64,000 nt of DNA, taken from NCBI RefSeq assembly GCF_000737195.2, contig NZ_JALM01000081.1, positions 1 to 64,000 on the forward strand, written 5' to 3'. The position numbers and the translations under genes are program-made. The notes under the pieces were generated by a model, which saw only the letters and a program-made list of their open reading frames with translations, was not told where the DNA came from and ran no database searches. Shown one piece after another: positions 1 to 9,855 of this stretch (position 1 is its first letter; every line of letters starts with the position of its first letter). This DNA comes from Sciscionella sediminilitoris. Its GTDB lineage: Bacteria > Actinomycetota > Actinomycetes > Mycobacteriales > Pseudonocardiaceae.

Positions 1-1091
1 CCGTTGCTGCGGGCCTCGGAAAGCCGCTCCAGCACGAACATCCCGGCACCCTCGGCCCACGCCGTGCCATCGGCCGCGGCCGAGAACGGTTTGCACCGCC
101 CGTCCGGGGCCAGACCGCGCTGCTGGGCGAAGGCGATGAACGGGCCCGGCGTGCCCAGCACGGCGACCCCACCGGCCAGCGCCAGGTCGCATTCCCCCGC
201 GCGCAGCGAGCGCACCGCCAGATGCAGCCCGACCAGTGCCGCGGAACAGGCCGTGTCCACGGTCAGCGCCGGTCCCTGGAGGCCGAGTGTGTAGGCGATC
301 CGCCCGGAGACCACGCTCGGTGCGCTTCCGGTCAGCAGCTGGCCTTCCAGGCCCTCCGGGGCCTGCGCCAGCCGGGTGCCGTACTCCTGCGGTTCGGCCC
401 CGACGAACACCCCGGTCGCGCTGCCCGCCAGGGTGTTCGCGTCGATCCGGGCGCGTTCCAGTGCTTCCCAGGCGGTCTCCAGCGCGAGGCGCTGCTGTGG
501 ATCCATCGCCAGCGCCTCGCGCGGCGAGATCCCGAAGAAGTCGGCGGCGAATTCGGCGGCCTCGTGCAGAAAACCACCGTGCCGCACATAGGTACGGCCC
601 GGCGTGCCCGGCACCGGGTCGTACACGCCGTCGGTATCCCAGCCACGATCGGCAGGGAACTCGGAGATCACGTCCAGGCCACCATCCACAATGGACCACA
701 GCTGTTCGGGTGAATGCGCCCCGCCGGGGAACCGGCAGCCGATCCCGACGATGGCCACCGGATCCGCGTTGTCCTGTGCGGCAACCACATCCGCCGCAGC
801 GGGCCCGGTGCCGAACAGCGTCTCGTCCAGGAAATCCGCGACCGCACCCGGATCCGGATAGTCATAGGCCAGGGTCACCGGAAGCGCGCACCCGGTCGCG
901 GTACTCAGCTGTTCGTGCAGCCGGACCGCGAGCAGTGAGTCGAAGCCGAGCTCGGCGAAGGTCCGGCCCGTTGCGGGCGCCGGGTTGTCCAGCACCGCCG
1001 CCGTCACCCGCCGCACCAGCGCGAGCAGGCTCCGCCGCCGCTCCGGCCGCGGCCGGTTTTCCAGCCGACGCAGGTATTCCACCTCACTCAT
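1..1091 (-). CDS. Modular type I polyketide synthase, N-terminal part (ACP-KS), cut by window edge
   Basis: Start of a modular PKS that reads off the left edge; about 363 residues are visible. It opens with a bare acyl carrier protein (about residues 20-95, phosphopantetheine serine S52 in GFDSL) and continues into a ketosynthase from about residue 105 (DPVAIVGIGCRFPGG), with nucleophile C282 in VDTACSAALVG. There is no loading AT or KSQ before the first ACP. That layout is used by synthases whose starter acyl group is activated by a separate ligase and delivered in trans, and the divergent genes at 3.0-5.4 kb encode such enzymes. The ATG at 1091 is chosen because the carrier fold follows directly. 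Later modules, and so the product, cannot be seen. Confidence 0.93.
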   Translation of the reverse strand, partial: MSEVEYLRRLENRPRPERRRSLLALVRRVTAAVLDNPAPATGRTFAELGFDSLLAVRLHEQLSTATGCALPVTLAYDYPDPGAVADFLDETLFGTGPAAADVVAAQDNADPVAIVGIGCRFPGGAHSPEQLWSIVDGGLDVISEFPADRGWDTDGVYDPVPGTPGRTYVRHGGFLHEAAEFAADFFGISPREALAMDPQQRLALETAWEALERARIDANTLAGSATGVFVGAEPQEYGTRLAQAPEGLEGQLLTGSAPSVVSGRIAYTLGLQGPALTVDTACSAALVGLHLAVRSLRAGECDLALAGGVAVLGTPGPFIAFAQQRGLAPDGRCKPFSAAADGTAWAEGAGMFVLERLSEARSN

Positions 1092-1342
1092 GCCCGCACT
1101 CGCCACCTCAGATCGACCGGCACACGGATCTCGCCGGTCAAGCTATCCGCGCACGCCCCTCCGGGCGAGAGGAACAGTTCCACCGGTGGGTAACCGCTCG
1201 CCGGTTCCCCGGGTATGGGCGAACGGTGGAAAAGGTATCCGGCCGAGGCAGGCGAAGTCATTAGTGTTGCGCACCGGCGAACCGGATCTCAGCGCCGAGG
1301 CCCGTACCCGCGCGAGGCCAATCCAAGCCGGAGGTAACGTCC
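1092..1342. promoter_or_regulatory. Divergent promoter region between PKS and starter-unit operon
   Basis: This 251-bp non-coding gap separates the minus-strand PKS from the plus-strand oxidase operon and must hold both promoters. I recognise no PimM-type box or clear -35/-10 pair in it. The ribosome site of the right-hand gene, GGAGG, lies 8 nt before its ATG. Confidence 0.4.
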
Positions 1343-3031
1343 ATGACCGCACTGCCCGTCGAAGAACTCACGCGGGACGGCCGGGCCGCGGAAACGCGCC
1401 GGACGGGCATGCTGTGCCCCGATTTCCCGTTCGCCTACGACGATTGGCTCGCCCATCCCGCCGGTCTCGGGCGGCTGCCCGGGCAGGCGCTGGGCACCGA
1501 GGTCGCGGTGATCGGCGGCGGCCTTTCCGGTCTGGTGGCCGCCTACGAACTGATGCGGCTCGGACTGCGCCCGGTGGTGTACGAGGCCGAGCAGCTCGGC
1601 GGCCGGATGCGTTCGGTCACCCTGGACGGCTACCCCGACTCGGTCCTGGAGCTCGGCGCCATGCGGTTCCCGCGTTCCTCGGGCACCCTGTTCCACTACA
1701 TCGACGAACTGGGCCTGCGCACCGCCCCGTTCCCCAATCCGCTCTCCCCCGCATCCCCGAGCACGGTGATCAACCTGCACGGCCGCAGTCACTGGGCGCG
1801 CACCGCGGCCGACCTTCCGGATGTGTACCGCGAGGTGGACGACGCCTGGACCAAGATCCTGCAGGAACAGGCCGACAGCTCGCTGATGGAGGACGCCATC
1901 CGGCGCCGCGATGTCTCCGCGATCAAGACACTGTGGAACCGCCTCGTGGCCGCGCTGGACGACGTCTCCTTTCACGGTTTCCTTGCCTCCTCACCATTGT
2001 TCTCCTCGTTCGAGCACCGGGAGATCTTCGGGCAGGTCGGTTTCGGCTGCGGCGGATGGGACACCGACTTCCCCAATTCCGTGCTCGAGATCCTGCGGGT
2101 CATCTGCACCGACACCAGCGATGAACACCACAGGATCCTGGGCGGCTGCCAGCAGCTGCCGCTGGGACTCTGGAAGGACGAACCGCGCGAGCTCGCATAC
2201 TGGCCGGAAGGCACCTCGCTCGCCGGGCTGCACGGCGGCGCGCCACGACCCGGCGTGGTGCGGATCGACCGCACCAGCCGGGGATTCACCATCGAGGACT
2301 CCGCGGCGGGGGTACGCACCTATCCGACGGCCATCTTCGCCGCGCAGAACTGGAACCTGATCTCGGGCATCAAAGCGGACGAAAACCTGCTGCCGCAACA
2401 GATCTGGACTGCGCTCGAACGCACCCACTACATGGGCTCCTCGAAGCTGTACGTGGTCACCGACCGGCCGTTCTGGCTCGACCGGGATCCCGCGACCGGG
2501 CGCGAGACGATGAGCACGACCCTCACGGATCGCTTCCCCCGCGGGGTCTATCTCATCGACGACGGACCGGACGAGCCCGGCGTGATGCTGCTGTCCTACA
2601 CCTGGAACGACGACTCCCTGAAAGTCGCCGCACTGAGCGCCGAACAACGCCTCGACCTGATGCTCGACGCGCTCGCCAAGATCTATCCCGGGGTCGACAT
2701 CCGCTCCCACCTGATCGGCCCGCCGGTCGCCATCACCTGGGAGACCGAGCCGCATTTCAAGGGCGCGTTCAAATCCTGCCTTCCCGGCAGCTACCGCTAT
2801 CAGCGGCAGTTGTTCACCCAGTTCATGCAGCGCGAGGCGAGCCCGGGGCACCGCGGATTCTTCCTCGCGGGCGACGACGTGGCCTGGATCGCTGGCTTCT
2901 CCGAGAGCGCGGCGACCACCGCGCTCAACGCCGTCTGGGGCGTGGTCGATCACCTCGGCGGCAGCACCCACCCGGACAACCCGGGACCGGGCGACCTCTT
3001 CGACCGGCTCGCTCCGGTGGCCCTCGACTGA
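1343..3031 (+). CDS. FAD-dependent L-amino-acid 2-monooxygenase-like amine oxidase (starter unit)
   Basis: A 562-residue flavin amine oxidase of the tryptophan/lysine/arginine 2-monooxygenase type. These enzymes oxidatively decarboxylate an L-amino acid to the one-carbon-shorter amide. A Rossmann GGGLSG sits at residues 58-63, followed by the GGRMRS flavin motif. The C-terminal FAD/substrate motif AGDDVAWIAGFSESAA is also present. Length fits the 2-monooxygenases (about 560) better than small amine oxidases. It heads an operon with an AMP ligase, an acyltransferase and an exporter. With the amidase at 22.1 kb it would give amide, then free acid, then activated starter. Arginine (giving 4-guanidinobutyramide) is the attractive substrate because marginolactones use this route; Lys, Trp or Phe cannot be excluded. 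The ATG follows GGAGG by 8 nt. Confidence 0.85.
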   Translation: MTALPVEELTRDGRAAETRRTGMLCPDFPFAYDDWLAHPAGLGRLPGQALGTEVAVIGGGLSGLVAAYELMRLGLRPVVYEAEQLGGRMRSVTLDGYPDSVLELGAMRFPRSSGTLFHYIDELGLRTAPFPNPLSPASPSTVINLHGRSHWARTAADLPDVYREVDDAWTKILQEQADSSLMEDAIRRRDVSAIKTLWNRLVAALDDVSFHGFLASSPLFSSFEHREIFGQVGFGCGGWDTDFPNSVLEILRVICTDTSDEHHRILGGCQQLPLGLWKDEPRELAYWPEGTSLAGLHGGAPRPGVVRIDRTSRGFTIEDSAAGVRTYPTAIFAAQNWNLISGIKADENLLPQQIWTALERTHYMGSSKLYVVTDRPFWLDRDPATGRETMSTTLTDRFPRGVYLIDDGPDEPGVMLLSYTWNDDSLKVAALSAEQRLDLMLDALAKIYPGVDIRSHLIGPPVAITWETEPHFKGAFKSCLPGSYRYQRQLFTQFMQREASPGHRGFFLAGDDVAWIAGFSESAATTALNAVWGVVDHLGGSTHPDNPGPGDLFDRLAPVALD

Positions 3032-3048
3032 GCGGAAAGGAACACGGC

Positions 3049-4455
3049 ATGTTCACGAGGATCTACTCTCCCGACGTGGTCACCGACGGCGCCGAGTTCG
3101 AACAGCAGGCGCTGCGGGTGGCCGAGGCACTGCGCGAGGAGAACATCGGCTCCGGCGATCGCGTGCTGCTCAAGGCCGAGAACTCGCTCGGTTACCTGAC
3201 CATCCTGCTCGCGCTCATGCATCTCGGCACCTCGATCGTCCTTGTGGACCACATGGAGCACGCCGACCGCACCGCGGCCACGATCGCCTCCTCGGATGTG
3301 ACACTCGCCGTGGTCGACGACGATGCCCCGATGCCACCGCGGGCCCGCTCGGTCTCGAGTTACGAGATCCTGGTGTCCGCGGCCGAACGGACACCGGGTG
3401 AGGAGCGGCTGAGCTTCGACGACTGGAAGAAGCTGCCGGACAGTCTGGTGATGTGGTCCTCCGGTTCGACCGGTGCGCCGAAAGGCGTCGCGAAGAACGG
3501 GGCGAAATTCCTGACGAACCTGGAACGCAATGCCGATCTGGTCGGCCATCGGGCGGGGGACGTGCTCCTGCCCCTGCTGCCGTTCAATCATCAGTACGGC
3601 CTGTCCATGGTGTTCATCGCCTGGTTGCGGGACTGCGAGTTCGTGATCGCCCCGTACCGCCGTCCGGACCGCGCGCTGCGCCTCGCTGGACGCGCCGGGG
3701 CCACGGTCGTGGACGCCACCCCGTCCACCTATCGCAGCCTGTTCAACCTGATCGACAAACGCCCCTCCCTTCGCGAAGGTCTTGCGCGGGCGCGCATGCT
3801 CTGCAGTGGCGCGGCCCCGCTCGAACCGGAGGTCACCGAACGGGCCGTGGAACTGTTCGGCCTGCCACTGCTGGACAGCTACGGCAGCACCGAGATGGGC
3901 AATGTCGCCTTCGCCAATCTGGGGAACCCGCACGGCTGCGGGCAGATCGTCGAAGGACTGGCGATCGAGGTGCGCGCCGAGGACGGCACCGTACTGCCCG
4001 CCGACGAGGTCGGCGAACTCTTCGTATTGGATCCGGACCTGATGGAGGGCTATCTCGACGAGCACGGCCGGATCCGGCCGGTGGACCGCGGCTGGTACGC
4101 CACCGGGGATCTGGGCAGGCTGGACGCCGAGGGGAACCTGTTCGTCGTGGGCCGCAAACGCGCCGTGCACCGCAACGGCCACACCCTGCACCCCGCGATG
4201 ATCGAGCACCGGCTGGCCGAGAGCGGTTGCTCGGCGGCGATCATCGCGCTTCCCGACCAGCGGCGCGGATCGAGCCTGGTGTTCGTCGTCCAGGACGGCG
4301 CGCAGCAGGACGCGCACTACTGGCGTGCGCGGATCTGCGATGTGCTGCCACCGGCCGAACAACCGAACCGCGTGCTCGTCACCGAACGGTTCCCGTTGAA
4401 CCGCAACGGAAAACCCGATCGCGACCAGATCGAGCGGCTGGCCACGACCGAATAG
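3049..4455 (+). CDS. AMP-forming acyl-CoA/ACP ligase, probable starter-unit activating enzyme
   Basis: A 468-residue member of the adenylate-forming (ANL) superfamily. Visible core motifs are the phosphate loop SSGSTGAPKG (about residues 136-145), YGSTEMGN, YATGDLG and the C-terminal catalytic lysine in NRNGKPDR. The protein is short for a CoA ligase and has no fused carrier domain. It should therefore activate a free carboxylic acid as acyl-AMP and pass it to CoA or to a carrier protein. It lies 17 bp after the flavin oxidase and 31 bp before a discrete acyltransferase. The inferred substrate is the acid released by the amidase at 22.1 kb (4-guanidinobutyrate in the marginolactone route). 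AAAGGA precedes the ATG. Family is certain; substrate is inference. Confidence 0.85.
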   Translation: MFTRIYSPDVVTDGAEFEQQALRVAEALREENIGSGDRVLLKAENSLGYLTILLALMHLGTSIVLVDHMEHADRTAATIASSDVTLAVVDDDAPMPPRARSVSSYEILVSAAERTPGEERLSFDDWKKLPDSLVMWSSGSTGAPKGVAKNGAKFLTNLERNADLVGHRAGDVLLPLLPFNHQYGLSMVFIAWLRDCEFVIAPYRRPDRALRLAGRAGATVVDATPSTYRSLFNLIDKRPSLREGLARARMLCSGAAPLEPEVTERAVELFGLPLLDSYGSTEMGNVAFANLGNPHGCGQIVEGLAIEVRAEDGTVLPADEVGELFVLDPDLMEGYLDEHGRIRPVDRGWYATGDLGRLDAEGNLFVVGRKRAVHRNGHTLHPAMIEHRLAESGCSAAIIALPDQRRGSSLVFVVQDGAQQDAHYWRARICDVLPPAEQPNRVLVTERFPLNRNGKPDRDQIERLATTE

Positions 4456-4486
4456 CGGGACGCAGCCACGCAACGGGAAGGACACC

Positions 4487-5425
4487 ATGGACGCTACTTC
4501 CGATGCTCTCCTCTTCCCCGGCATGGGCCCGGCCCGTGCCGGGGAACTAGGGCGGTTCCTCGTCATCGACCACCGCGCCAGACGACTGCTCGGGGTGGCG
4601 GAACAGTCCCTCGGTCATTCCCTGCTGGACCCGCTCGCCACGGAAGGCGAGGAGTACACCGAACACACCCAGCTCGCGTTCGTGCTCGCCTGTCTCGCGG
4701 TCGCCGAACGGGCCGAGCAGGAACACGGCCTGGATCCGGTCGCCGTCGGCGGGGCGAGCTTCGGGCAGCGCGCCGCCGTCGTCCGCTCCGGGGCGCTGCC
4801 GCTGGCGGAGCTGGTGCGGCTGATCACCAGGGTCGCCCGGCAGGAGCGGGACTACTTCACCCGCGCGCATCAGGATCTGGTCAGCCAGTTCGTCGTGCGC
4901 GTACCCGATCCGGTGCTGGCGGACGTGCTCGACGGGTTCGGCGAGTACGAACTGTCCGGCCGGTTCGACCAGGACGTGCAGCTGGTGACCCTGCGGGAGA
5001 ACCGGCTCGAGGAGTTCGTGCGGCGGGTCCGGGCCGCCGGGGGGTACGCGCTGACCACCATGCGCCCGGCCGCCCATGCCCGGGCACTCGGCCCGCTGCG
5101 CGAGGAGCTGGCGGAGATCTTCACGGAATTCACGTTCGCCGATCCCGCCCTGCCGATCGTGTCCGACCAGGACGGGGAGCCGCTTCGCACCGGCGGCGCG
5201 GTTGCCGGGCTGCTGCTGGAATCGACGGTGACCGCGGTGCGGCTGCCCGAACTGGTCGGGCGTTTCTCCCGGCTCGGCATCGCGCGGATCCTGGTCGCCG
5301 GACCGGATCACCTGCTGCACCGATTACCGGGCCTCACCGGCCGGTTCGAGCTGCTGCGCGCCGATCTCCGAGCCGTCCTCTCCCCCGCACCACGTCCCCG
5401 ACTCAGCAGGGCGGTACCGGTATGA
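4487..5425 (+). CDS. Discrete acyltransferase (FabD/VinK-like), starter acyl transfer to loading ACP
   Basis: A 312-residue stand-alone acyltransferase of the malonyl-CoA:ACP transacylase fold. It keeps the N-terminal LLFPGMG element, a nucleophile S91 in a GGASFGQ elbow (the usual GHSxG has lost its His) and a plausible catalytic His in AAHARAL. The departures from the malonyl-specific motifs argue for an unusual acyl donor. In macrolactam and marginolactone clusters such proteins move the activated starter to the PKS loading ACP, which fits the bare ACP that opens the neighbouring PKS. Its stop overlaps the exporter start by 4 nt (ATGA). A rare TTA leucine codon lies at 5324-5326, a possible bldA-type control point. 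Confidence 0.75.
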   Translation: MDATSDALLFPGMGPARAGELGRFLVIDHRARRLLGVAEQSLGHSLLDPLATEGEEYTEHTQLAFVLACLAVAERAEQEHGLDPVAVGGASFGQRAAVVRSGALPLAELVRLITRVARQERDYFTRAHQDLVSQFVVRVPDPVLADVLDGFGEYELSGRFDQDVQLVTLRENRLEEFVRRVRAAGGYALTTMRPAAHARALGPLREELAEIFTEFTFADPALPIVSDQDGEPLRTGGAVAGLLLESTVTAVRLPELVGRFSRLGIARILVAGPDHLLHRLPGLTGRFELLRADLRAVLSPAPRPRLSRAVPV

Positions 5426-6966
5426 CACCGAGGAGGGACAAGATCGCGACCATCTTCGTGGCCTGCCTGGCCGAGCTGATGGTCGCGATCGACATGACCG
5501 TGCTGCACCTGGCCATTCCCGCGCTGACCGCCCAGCTCGGCGCGACCTCCGAGGAACTGCTCTGGATCGCCGATGTGTACGGCTTCGCCATGGGCGGGCT
5601 GCTGGTGACCATGGGCAACCTCGGTGACCGCTTCGGCAGGCGCCGCATGCTGATCATCGGCGCGACGACGTTCGCGGGCGGCTCACTCCTGGCCGCCTAC
5701 GCGCCTTCGGTGTGGATGCTCGTCGGGGCACGTGCGCTGCTCGGTGTCGCGGGCGCCGCGGTGCTGCCCTCGGCCACCTCGCTGCTGCGCGCGGTGTTCA
5801 CCACCCAGCGCGCGCGGACGGCGGCGATCGGGGCGAGTTCCGGGGTGTCCGCGGCGGGATTCGCGATCGGCCCCATCGTCGGCGGCCTGTTGCTGGACCA
5901 CTTCTGGTGGGGCACCGTGTTCCTGGTCAACGTCCCGGTCACCGCGGTGGTGCTGCTCGCCGCCCGGATGGTCCCGGAATCCCGCAGCAGCAGGAAACTG
6001 CGGCTGGATCCGCTCAGCGTGCTGCTCTCCATCGTCGGCATCATCGGGATCGTCTACGCGTTCAAATCCGTCTTCTACGCCGGACCGTGGAGCCTGGATG
6101 TGCTGCTGGCCTTCGCCGTCGGCGGAATCTGCCTGATCGTGTTCGCCCGGCGCCAGCACCGGCTCGAGGAACCCCTGATCGACCTGGAGCTGTTCCGCAA
6201 CCGCGGATTCGCCGCCTCCGTCGGATCGAACCTGATCTCGGTGTTCACCATGTCCGCGTTCGCGCTGATCAACAGCCAGTACTTCCAGCTCGTGCTCGGC
6301 TGGGATCCACTGCGCTCCGGTCTGGCCTTCGTACCGGGTGCCCTTGCCGCGCTCCTGGCCGGTGGTGTGCTCGCGGCGAAGGTGGTGTGGCAGTTCGGCC
6401 GCGCCTGGGCGGTCTCCGGCGGGCTGGCCCTTGCCGCGCTCGGATTCGGGCTCTACGGTGCGGTGACCACGAATTCGGACTTCACCCTGGTGATGATCTC
6501 GCAGGTGGCGTTCGGCGCGGGGGCGGGCCTGACCCTCACGGTCACCGGCGACACGATCCTCGGCACGGTGCCCAGGGACCGCGCGGGGGCGGCGGCCTCG
6601 ATCTCCACCACGGCCTACGAGCTCGGCGGGTCACTGGGGATCGCGGTGGTGGGAAGCGTGCTCACCGCCGTGTACCAGGCGCGGCTGGTGCTGCCCGACA
6701 GCGTTCCCGCGGACCTCGCCGCGCGGGTCCAGGAATCGTTCAGCGCGACCGCCGCGGTGGCCGCGGGCCTTCCGGAGCCGGTGGCGAGCGCGGTACGGCT
6801 GGCCGCGGAACAGTCCTTCGTCGGCGGCATCCGCGCCAGCATGCTCGGCAGTGCCGTGGTGATGGTGGTGCTGTCCCTGACGGCCCTGCGGACACTGCGG
6901 CGCGTGCCGAAGCTGATCGAGAACCCGCTGGACACTCCGGGCCGGGAGGCGGACCAGCCACGGTGA
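5422..6966 (+). CDS. 14-TM MFS multidrug exporter (DHA2 family)
   Basis: A 514-residue major facilitator of the EmrB/QacA type with about 14 hydrophobic helices. The family signature GNLGDRFGRRR lies in the loop between helices 2 and 3, and an aspartate in the first helix (VAIDMTVLHLA) is typical of DHA2 drug/H+ antiporters. It is translationally coupled to the acyltransferase by a 4-nt overlap and ends the starter-unit operon. It probably exports or gives self-resistance to the polyketide. It converges on the regulator gene at 6983, 16 bp away. Confidence 0.9.
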   Translation: MTPRRDKIATIFVACLAELMVAIDMTVLHLAIPALTAQLGATSEELLWIADVYGFAMGGLLVTMGNLGDRFGRRRMLIIGATTFAGGSLLAAYAPSVWMLVGARALLGVAGAAVLPSATSLLRAVFTTQRARTAAIGASSGVSAAGFAIGPIVGGLLLDHFWWGTVFLVNVPVTAVVLLAARMVPESRSSRKLRLDPLSVLLSIVGIIGIVYAFKSVFYAGPWSLDVLLAFAVGGICLIVFARRQHRLEEPLIDLELFRNRGFAASVGSNLISVFTMSAFALINSQYFQLVLGWDPLRSGLAFVPGALAALLAGGVLAAKVVWQFGRAWAVSGGLALAALGFGLYGAVTTNSDFTLVMISQVAFGAGAGLTLTVTGDTILGTVPRDRAGAAASISTTAYELGGSLGIAVVGSVLTAVYQARLVLPDSVPADLAARVQESFSATAAVAAGLPEPVASAVRLAAEQSFVGGIRASMLGSAVVMVVLSLTALRTLRRVPKLIENPLDTPGREADQPR

Positions 6967-6982
6967 ACCCGGGTGCGACCGC

Positions 6983-9676
6983 TCAGAACGTGTACTCCCC
7001 GGTCAGGATCGCCGCCGCCAGTTCGACCCGCGAACGGAACCCGGTACGGGAGAACAACCGGGTCAGCCGCCCCTCGACGCTTTTCTCACTGGTACCGAGC
7101 ACCACGGCGAGCTGCTGGTTGGTCAGCCCCTCCGCGACCAGGATCGCCAGCAACCGCTCGTTCTCCGCGGTGGCCTCCGCCCGGCCCGGGCCCGCGAATC
7201 CGCGCTCCCGCAACAGGGTGCGCAGCCGGGCGCGCCAGAACCAGGCGCCGACCACCCCGCACAGTTCGTACGAGGCACGCAACATCCGCTCGGTCCGGTA
7301 CCCGGCAAGGCCCGCGTAGGCAAAAGCGATCGCCGCCTCATGCGGCACATCCCGGCGTTCCTCGGCGATCTCCACCGCCTCGTGCGCCGCGTGCTGATCG
7401 CCGCGCACCGCCGCGACCGCCAGCAGGTGGTAAAGCCGGGCTCGGGCGGTACCCATCCGCTTCGCCGCATGCGCCGAGCGCTGCACCCACTGCTCGGCCT
7501 CGCCGTGCTCGCCCCGCCGCAGTGCCGACCGGGCCAGGTCGGTCCACAACTGTTCGGTGCCGAGCAGATAGTCACCCTGTTCGGCGCTGCGGGCGGCCGC
7601 GAACAACAGCTGCTCGGCGCCCTCGGTGTCGCCCGATTCGCGGAGCACGGTGGACCCGGCCTGCTGGATCACGTGCTCGAGAGGAAGCGTGCGGCCGTAG
7701 TCGAACAACGCCCGCGCCCGCACGAGCCAGCCCTGCGCGGTCAATATCCCGATCGTTCCCTGCACCATCGTGCTGTACGCGGTCGGCGCCGAACTGACGC
7801 CCTGCAGCATCGCCCGATGCGCCAATTCCAGGGCCTCCCGCCAGTCCCCCGCCAGGTGACTCAGGTGGAACCGATCCATACCGGACAGGTGCTCGGTATC
7901 GAGCCCGACATCGGCCATCCGCTGCTCGGTGTGCCCGCGCTCACCGAGCTGCAGCAGCATGTCCAACTCGAAGCGGCGTTCCTCCAGCCAGTAGCTCGGG
8001 AACTGGCCGGCCCGCCACAACCGCGGATCCTCCAGCAGCGCGTACAACGGCGCCGTGTTCCCGGCCACCACCTCACAGGAGGCGAGGAACATCGTCCCGA
8101 AATCGGTGGTGACCGGATTGCTCCGGCTCCACACCTCCCGCAGCCGGGCGAGCAGCTCCCGGGCGTCCTTCCACCGCCCGCACATGATCAGCGCATAGGC
8201 CTTGGTGACCGCCGACGGCGCGGGGTCCTGTGGCAGGACCGCGGAACCCTCCTCGGCGATCTCGGCCAGTTCCTGGGACTTCTGCTGCTCGGAAAGCCCC
8301 GTCAGGTACACGATCGAGAGCTCCTGCAGCTGGACCGGCTCCAGGTCCGCGCCATGCTCGGAGAGCGCCCGGAACGCACAGTCGCCTGCCGCGGAGTGCC
8401 GGTGGTGCACCGCCCGTGCCGCGCTGAGCAGCAACAGCGCCCCGGCCCGCTGGTCCGGGGTCCTCGCCCGCGCCGCCGCCGCGCTGAGCCAGCGCTCCGC
8501 CTTGGGCCCGTCGGTCAGCAGCACCCGGCCGCCCTGCTCCAGCAGCGACGGGGCGGCATGCCGCGCATCCACGAATGCCCCGGCTTGGGCGATCCAGTCG
8601 AGCAGCACCTCCTCCGGCACGCGCAGGTCCTGTTCGCGCACCGCGCGCACGGCGCAGGCGGCCAGGTTTCGCGCGGCGTAGGGCCCGAGCCGGACGAACA
8701 GCGCGTCCCGGACGGCGGGGACCCGGAACCGATACCCGCCGTCCCGGTGCCGGACCAGCACTCGCCGGGCGAGGAGAAGGTCCACTGCCTCGGCGACCGC
8801 GGTTGCCGCGCGGCCGAGGGCGACAGCCGCGACCGGCACCAGCTGCCCGCCGAGCGGGGCGAGCACGGCCGACGCTTCGGCGAGCTCGCGCAGTTCGGTT
8901 CCCGCACCGGTCACCGCGCGCAGCAGCGAGTGTTCCTCGGTGCCGACCGGCGAATCGGCGCAGTGGGAGCGGTAGGCGGTCCGGTCCACGACCTGCAGCG
9001 CCCCCGCCGCGCGATACCCGTTGACCAGTGCGGTCAGCGCGGCCGGATTGCCCCGGGCGGCCGTGTGCAACTCGTCCACGAGATCGCCACTGGGCTGCGC
9101 GTAGATCAGCGCGGCGATCAGCGACCGCGCCCGGGATCGGGACAGCGGCCGCAGCAGCCGCAGCCGGGCCAGGCCCTCGGCCCGCAGCCGGGTGAATGCC
9201 GCGCCCACTCCGGGGTCCGGTTCCCGGCCGCCGGTCAGCGAAACCGTCGCCACCACCGAGATCCGGGAGCCCACCACGGGATCGCGCAGCAGCGGATCGA
9301 GCAGCCGCGCGCTCTTCTCGTCCAGCCACTGGGCATCGTCGACGGCGAGCACCAGCGGGCCGCCGTCGCGCAGCAGCGGCAGCACCGCGCTCGCCACTGC
9401 GGCCAGCGCCTCCGGCCGTTGCCCGGCGACCGCGCTCTCCCTGGCCAGCATCGCCCGTACCGGGCGGACCCGCCAAGGGTCACTCTCCACGAGCCGGTTG
9501 AGCAGCCGGAACACCGCGCCGAACGCGAGCTCCCGGTCGGCTTCGGTCAACCGCAGCACCAGCACGGTCGCCGAACCCGCCGTCTCCCCGATGTGCCGCT
9601 CGAGCGCCGTACTGCGGCCGCTGCCCGGTTCCCCGGCGAACACGGTCAGCACAGTGCCGTCCTGCTCGGCGTCCAC
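6983..9676 (-). CDS. LAL-family LuxR transcriptional regulator (1 of 5)
   Basis: An 897-residue large ATP-binding LuxR regulator. The P-loop GEPGSGRST is almost at the N-terminus (about residues 15-23) and carries Arg where Walker A normally has Lys. Walker B is LVLAVDDAQWLD. A long helical middle region leads to a C-terminal LuxR helix-turn-helix containing LTNQQLAVVLGTSEKSVEGR. The N-terminal segment before the P-loop is shorter than usual in LALs. The helix pattern SEKxVExRLTxLF is shared with the divergent neighbour at 9856, so the two look like paralogues. It is probably a pathway-specific activator of the polyketide cluster. The GTG start is preceded by GGGGG. Confidence 0.88.
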   Translation of the reverse strand: MDAEQDGTVLTVFAGEPGSGRSTALERHIGETAGSATVLVLRLTEADRELAFGAVFRLLNRLVESDPWRVRPVRAMLARESAVAGQRPEALAAVASAVLPLLRDGGPLVLAVDDAQWLDEKSARLLDPLLRDPVVGSRISVVATVSLTGGREPDPGVGAAFTRLRAEGLARLRLLRPLSRSRARSLIAALIYAQPSGDLVDELHTAARGNPAALTALVNGYRAAGALQVVDRTAYRSHCADSPVGTEEHSLLRAVTGAGTELRELAEASAVLAPLGGQLVPVAAVALGRAATAVAEAVDLLLARRVLVRHRDGGYRFRVPAVRDALFVRLGPYAARNLAACAVRAVREQDLRVPEEVLLDWIAQAGAFVDARHAAPSLLEQGGRVLLTDGPKAERWLSAAAARARTPDQRAGALLLLSAARAVHHRHSAAGDCAFRALSEHGADLEPVQLQELSIVYLTGLSEQQKSQELAEIAEEGSAVLPQDPAPSAVTKAYALIMCGRWKDARELLARLREVWSRSNPVTTDFGTMFLASCEVVAGNTAPLYALLEDPRLWRAGQFPSYWLEERRFELDMLLQLGERGHTEQRMADVGLDTEHLSGMDRFHLSHLAGDWREALELAHRAMLQGVSSAPTAYSTMVQGTIGILTAQGWLVRARALFDYGRTLPLEHVIQQAGSTVLRESGDTEGAEQLLFAAARSAEQGDYLLGTEQLWTDLARSALRRGEHGEAEQWVQRSAHAAKRMGTARARLYHLLAVAAVRGDQHAAHEAVEIAEERRDVPHEAAIAFAYAGLAGYRTERMLRASYELCGVVGAWFWRARLRTLLRERGFAGPGRAEATAENERLLAILVAEGLTNQQLAVVLGTSEKSVEGRLTRLFSRTGFRSRVELAAAILTGEYTF

Positions 9677-9725
9677 TCGACCCCCGTATCGACAACTCTG
9701 ACATGCCCACTGTGCGTGTCCGTAC

Positions 9726-9757
9726 CGGAACAGTTTCCGAAAGTAGCGGATATCCGC
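9726..9757. promoter_or_regulatory. Two palindromes in the divergent LAL promoter
   Basis: In the 179-bp gap between two divergent LAL genes lie an inverted repeat CGGAA-CAGT-TTCCG (9726-9739) and, 6 bp on, a perfect 12-bp palindrome GCGGATATCCGC (9746-9757). They are candidate operators for one of the LuxR-type regulators. This rests on symmetry and position only. Confidence 0.35.
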
Positions 9758-9855
9758 CGCGGGAGTCGAGCAGCCCGGGTCCAGCCGATCCGGATCCCGC
9801 CTGCGGCGCTGCGTGTGCTATCCGATGTACTGGTGGAACCGAACCGAGGACGGAC

